Shown: positions 13,224-15,877 of the stretch, piece by piece
Position numbering within the stretch: position 1 is the stretch's first letter
Layout: the number at the start of each line of letters is the position of its first letter
Source of the DNA: W11650 sp963545585
GTDB taxonomy: Bacteria > Bacillota > Clostridia > Lachnospirales > Vallitaleaceae
Direction: 5' to 3'
Length of the DNA stretch: 15,877 nucleotides
Assembly (NCBI GenBank): GCA_963545585.1
Contig: CAUUKX010000046.1
Span: 1 to 15,877, forward strand
Translations under genes and position numbers: made by a program
Notes under the pieces: generated by a model
Seen by the model: only the letters and a program-made list of their open reading frames with translations
Told to the model about the DNA's origin: nothing
The model's database searches: none

Positions 13224-13237
13224 TTATTATCTTTATA

Positions 13238-13294
13238 AAAAAGGCTTGAACATCAGTCAATCTCCATTATAGTATCGACATAGCAAGCCTTTTT
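13238..13294. terminator. Bidirectional terminator-like inverted repeat
   Basis: AAAAAGGCTTG (13238-13248) pairs with CAAGCCTTTTT (13284-13294), 11 bp with a 35-nt loop. On the minus strand it ends in a run of six T and could terminate the amylase transcript. The loop holds a minus-strand TATAAT (13270-13265), a possible but weakly supported -10 box for the licCA-like operon, without a good -35. Confidence 0.6.
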
Positions 13295-13377
13295 ATTAAT
13301 CCTATTCTTTTTTCTTCCATGATTCCTCAGTAAAAACTGCGCTGCCGGGCGTGCGGTCTGCCCCCCCCCTTTTTTTT

Positions 13378-13468
13378 GGTCGAAAGCTTCGCTTTCTGCC
13401 CGGGTGGGCGACCTACCCCCAAAAATACGGTTCTGGTTTGGCAAAGCATGGGACAGTTGAGCTAATAA
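13378..13468. repeat. Structured repeat E2, diverged copy of E1
   Basis: It shares with E1 the order TCGAA-hairpin-CTGCCC-TGGGCGACCT, then an A-rich stretch, TTCT, CATGGGA and TTGAG ending in AATAA. The hairpin arms differ but still pair: GAAAGC-TTC-GCTTTC (13382-13396). The palindrome is the imperfect GCCCGGGTGGGC (13398-13409). The left terminal repeat is not preserved; a C9-T8 homopolymer tract (13361-13377) lies there instead. Its right end overlaps the stop codon of the amylase gene. Confidence 0.75.
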
Positions 13469-15564
13469 CCGGCTTTCTTTAAAATCACCGCACTGAACGG
13501 CTTTAAGCGCAACTTAATCCGGCCATTTTCCACTGGATACATCTCCTTGGTCGTATTATGGCTTTCCGCCGTACTCTCAAAAATCCGCTGGCAGGAATCG
13601 TCATCAGAAATCCCAATCTCCCAGACCGGAATCGAAATCTGACGACAATCGGCATTATTATTAAACGCTACCACAATCTTATCCCGCTCGTCAAACCGGC
13701 CATAGGTCAAAACATTGTATTCACCGCCCAGCATCTTCAGCGAGCCGCTGCGCAGCGTCGGAATCGACTTGCGCAAAGCAATCAACTGTTTATGCACATT
13801 GAGCAACTCTTTATTCTCATTCCCCCAAGGGTAGGTTCGGCGGTTGTCCGGATCCGTCCAGCCACAAACACCAGCCTCATCTCCATAATAAATAGTCGGC
13901 GCCCCCAGCCAAGTCATTTGCAAAACGACCGCTTCTTTCATAATACCGTAATTAAGCCCTTCACCGGCCGCCTCCGCTCCTGCCGAAGCCGTCCGGCCAA
14001 CCCGATGGTTGGTTCTGGTTAAAAAGCGGGAATGGTCATGATTGGACAGCTCATTCATCGCCACCTGCAAAGCCGAAATATTGAACTTCGCCATATTATA
14101 GGTCATCGCATCGCAAAAAGACTGATAATTTCCAAGCAAATCGCCTCGGTACTCATCCGAATGTTTTTCCATACCGGTAAAAAACCACGAAACCGGCTCC
14201 ATAAAAGCATCATAATTCATGACCGAATCCCATTGGTCGCCGTTTTTCAGCCAATCTGACGGATCACCGTAATGTTCCGCCAAAATCAAAGCTTCTGGAT
14301 TTGCCTCTTTGACGGCACTGCGGAAATCCCGCCAAAACTGATGATTGAATTCCTTGCTGTACCCCAAATCAGCCGCTACGTCCAGCCGCCAGCCGTCTGT
14401 TTTATACGGCGCACCGACCCATTTTTGCGCTACTTTCATAATCTTACGGTACAGTCCCGGTGAACCCTCATAATTTAGCTTCGGCAGAGTATCGTAACCC
14501 CACCAACCGTCATAATTGCCATTATTCGGCCAGCTATCTGTCTCATGAAAGTGAAAATAACTATGATAGGGGCTGGTAGCCGAAGTATACGCTCCAGCCG
14601 GATACTGACCACTGCCGCCGTAAAACCCTTCCCGGTCAAGCCATTTATTAAACGATCCGCAGTGATTAAACACTCCGTCTAAGATAACCCGCATCCCGCG
14701 GCGGTGAATCTCCTCCACCAACTCCGCAAAGAAAGCGTTGCTGGCCTCAATATTGGCCGGAGCGGTCGTGCGCCGCTGATAAAGGCTGGCATATTCATTC
14801 CCCTCCTCGCCGGTCAGGGTAGCGCCGCCGTCTTCAACAATTACGCCAAAATGCGGGTCTATTGCCTCATAATCCTGCGTATCGTATTTATGATTAGACG
14901 GCGAAGTAAAAACCGGATTCAGGTAAATAACCTCCACTCCGATTTCCTGTAAATAGTCAAGCTTATCCCGTACTCCCTGCAAATCACCGCCGTAAAACTC
15001 GCGAATCCCGTCAGCAGCCGGGAGCTTGTTCCAATCCTTGACCCGCTCCGCTAACTTGCCGATATAACGGTATTCTCCGTCAGCCACATCATTGGCCGGA
15101 TTGCCGTTATAAAAGCGGTCAACAAAAATCTGGTACATAATCGCACCCTTTGCCCAATCAGGCGTAGCCAGATCCGGCACCAATTTAAAATCAAAATAAT
15201 GATCCGCTTCTCTGGTTGCGCCTTTTTTATTGTAAAACACCCGATAGCGGCCGGAACTCAATTCAAAATAGTACTGGAGCGGCTTAGTCACGCCTTCCAG
15301 TGTAATTTCATAATAATCAAACAGTGAATCGGAACTCACCCGCTGTAGCGGCAGCCTTTTATCTTCATAGCGGAGATAAACTTTTTCCACATTATTTTTT
15401 TTCGTTCTCAGCCGCAACTTAACTGGCTCACCAAGCTTGGGATCCTGCGGAATCCGGTAATTTTGCGTTTCATCACAAAAAATTCCATTTTCCTCCAGAA
15501 CCGGGTGACGGGTGCTGATATAAGCCAAAAACTTTTCAATTCCGAACATTCTCCTAATGTCCAT
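13462..15564 (-). CDS. Intracellular GH13 alpha-glucanase, neopullulanase/cyclomaltodextrinase-like
   Basis: This 700-residue protein has an N-terminal beta domain (about 40-130, CBM34-like by position) and then a GH13 barrel opening with AIMYQIFVDRFYNGNP (141-156). Conserved regions are visible: DGVFNH (296-301), GWRLDVAAD with nucleophile D395, ILAEHYGD with acid/base E430, and NHDHSRF with D510. Region V reads LPKLN (360-364), close to the MPKLN of neopullulanases and cyclomaltodextrinases. There is an insertion of about 60 residues after the QDYEAIDPHFG region and a C-terminal beta domain. No signal peptide is present, so it probably degrades imported maltodextrins or internal glucan. ATG 15564 follows AGGAGG (15570-15575). 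Exact specificity among maltogenic amylase relatives cannot be fixed from sequence alone. Confidence 0.92.
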   Translation of the reverse strand: MDIRRMFGIEKFLAYISTRHPVLEENGIFCDETQNYRIPQDPKLGEPVKLRLRTKKNNVEKVYLRYEDKRLPLQRVSSDSLFDYYEITLEGVTKPLQYYFELSSGRYRVFYNKKGATREADHYFDFKLVPDLATPDWAKGAIMYQIFVDRFYNGNPANDVADGEYRYIGKLAERVKDWNKLPAADGIREFYGGDLQGVRDKLDYLQEIGVEVIYLNPVFTSPSNHKYDTQDYEAIDPHFGVIVEDGGATLTGEEGNEYASLYQRRTTAPANIEASNAFFAELVEEIHRRGMRVILDGVFNHCGSFNKWLDREGFYGGSGQYPAGAYTSATSPYHSYFHFHETDSWPNNGNYDGWWGYDTLPKLNYEGSPGLYRKIMKVAQKWVGAPYKTDGWRLDVAADLGYSKEFNHQFWRDFRSAVKEANPEALILAEHYGDPSDWLKNGDQWDSVMNYDAFMEPVSWFFTGMEKHSDEYRGDLLGNYQSFCDAMTYNMAKFNISALQVAMNELSNHDHSRFLTRTNHRVGRTASAGAEAAGEGLNYGIMKEAVVLQMTWLGAPTIYYGDEAGVCGWTDPDNRRTYPWGNENKELLNVHKQLIALRKSIPTLRSGSLKMLGGEYNVLTYGRFDERDKIVVAFNNNADCRQISIPVWEIGISDDDSCQRIFESTAESHNTTKEMYPVENGRIKLRLKPFSAVILKKAGY

Positions 15565-15765
15565 AAAATCCTCCTTACCAAATTTCTCCCTTTAAGCCTC
15601 ACCACTCTTTACCGGAAACGACTGTTTGCGCTGGTTCTTTGCGGCAGATGCTAACGCCAGCCTGCGCGCAGCCATTCGGACAGCCTTTCACCCACAGGCG
15701 CCCTAAATGCCATATCTATGCCAAAGGGCAAACAAAAACAGACTGCCCGAGCAGCCCTCTATTTG
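15565..15765 (-). other. Long GC-rich leader of the amylase gene
   Basis: About 190 nt separate the predicted promoter from the amylase start. The leader is richer in G and C than its surroundings and has local pairing such as CTGC/GCAG near 15745 and CTGG/CCAG around 15630-15660. I recognise no riboswitch class and no leader ORF with a good ribosome binding site. Confidence 0.35.
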
Positions 15766-15797
15766 ATTATATTACAATACCGACTCATAAAAATCAA
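15766..15797 (-). promoter_or_regulatory. Probable promoter of the amylase gene
   Basis: On the minus strand TTGATT (15797-15792) is followed after 17 nt by TAATAT (15774-15769), which overlaps a perfect TATAAT (15771-15766) at 20-nt spacing. One of the two serves as -10. The sequence upstream to the window edge is AT-rich with A- and T-tracts and no gene. Confidence 0.6.
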
Positions 15798-15877
15798 GCG
15801 CAAAATAAATTTTTTAACAGTTCGGTAAATTGCAATAGTAAATGTCCTCTTTTTTTAAAGAAAAATTGGCTGCTCTA

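Noticed and set aside
13558..14022. 154-codon frame antisense to the GH13 gene
   Set aside because: Shadow frame opposite a gene with all catalytic motifs; its composition follows the codon pattern of the real strand.

Overview
The window looks like chromosome of a low-to-mid G+C Clostridia bacterium, probably Lachnospiraceae-like. The reasons are strong AGGAGG ribosome binding sites, sigma-A type promoters, a Firmicutes order hup-rqcP-divIC-tilS, and a fused LicC-LicA protein. None of the six tRNA genes encodes CCA. The sporulation genes yabP, yabQ and spoIIE, which usually lie between rqcP and tilS, are absent, so the lineage may not form spores. This taxonomic reading is inference.

Bases 1-2960 (minus strand) hold a cell-envelope and housekeeping block: murA, hup, rqcP, divIC and the first 28 codons of a probable tilS. 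The divIC-tilS gap carries a 33-bp hairpin-forming repeat array and a separate 54-nt hairpin. A divergent consensus promoter (3088-3116) drives a plus-strand tRNA operon: Pro(UGG), Gly(UCC), Arg(UCU), His(GUG), Lys(UUU), Leu(UAG). The last 17 nt of tRNA-Leu begin a 214-bp unit that is tandemly duplicated and carries a bidirectional terminator. A third 14-nt fragment abuts the stop codon of an AT-rich dGTPase-like HD gene on the minus strand, followed by a short orphan ORF in degraded-looking DNA.

Bases 6100-9252 (plus strand) hold a duplicated hairpin-promoter module with a possible 16-codon leader ORF, then phosphoglucomutase and mannose-6-phosphate isomerase. These enzymes feed glucose-1-phosphate and mannose-phosphate pools. 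A PIN-domain gene remnant and a nested inverted-repeat element follow.

Bases 9493-13094 (minus strand) hold a tightly coupled pair: a fused nucleotidylyltransferase/choline-kinase-like protein (LicC-LicA architecture) and a soluble protein with a TPR-like N-terminus and a sulfatase/alkaline-phosphatase-fold C-terminus. One predicts a CDP-activated amino alcohol. The other has the nucleophile and metal ligands of a phospho-transferase or hydrolase. This pair is the best candidate for an undescribed pathway here. Bases 13095-13461 carry two diverged copies of a structured repeat, and 13462-15564 encode an intracellular neopullulanase/cyclomaltodextrinase-like GH13 enzyme with a long leader.
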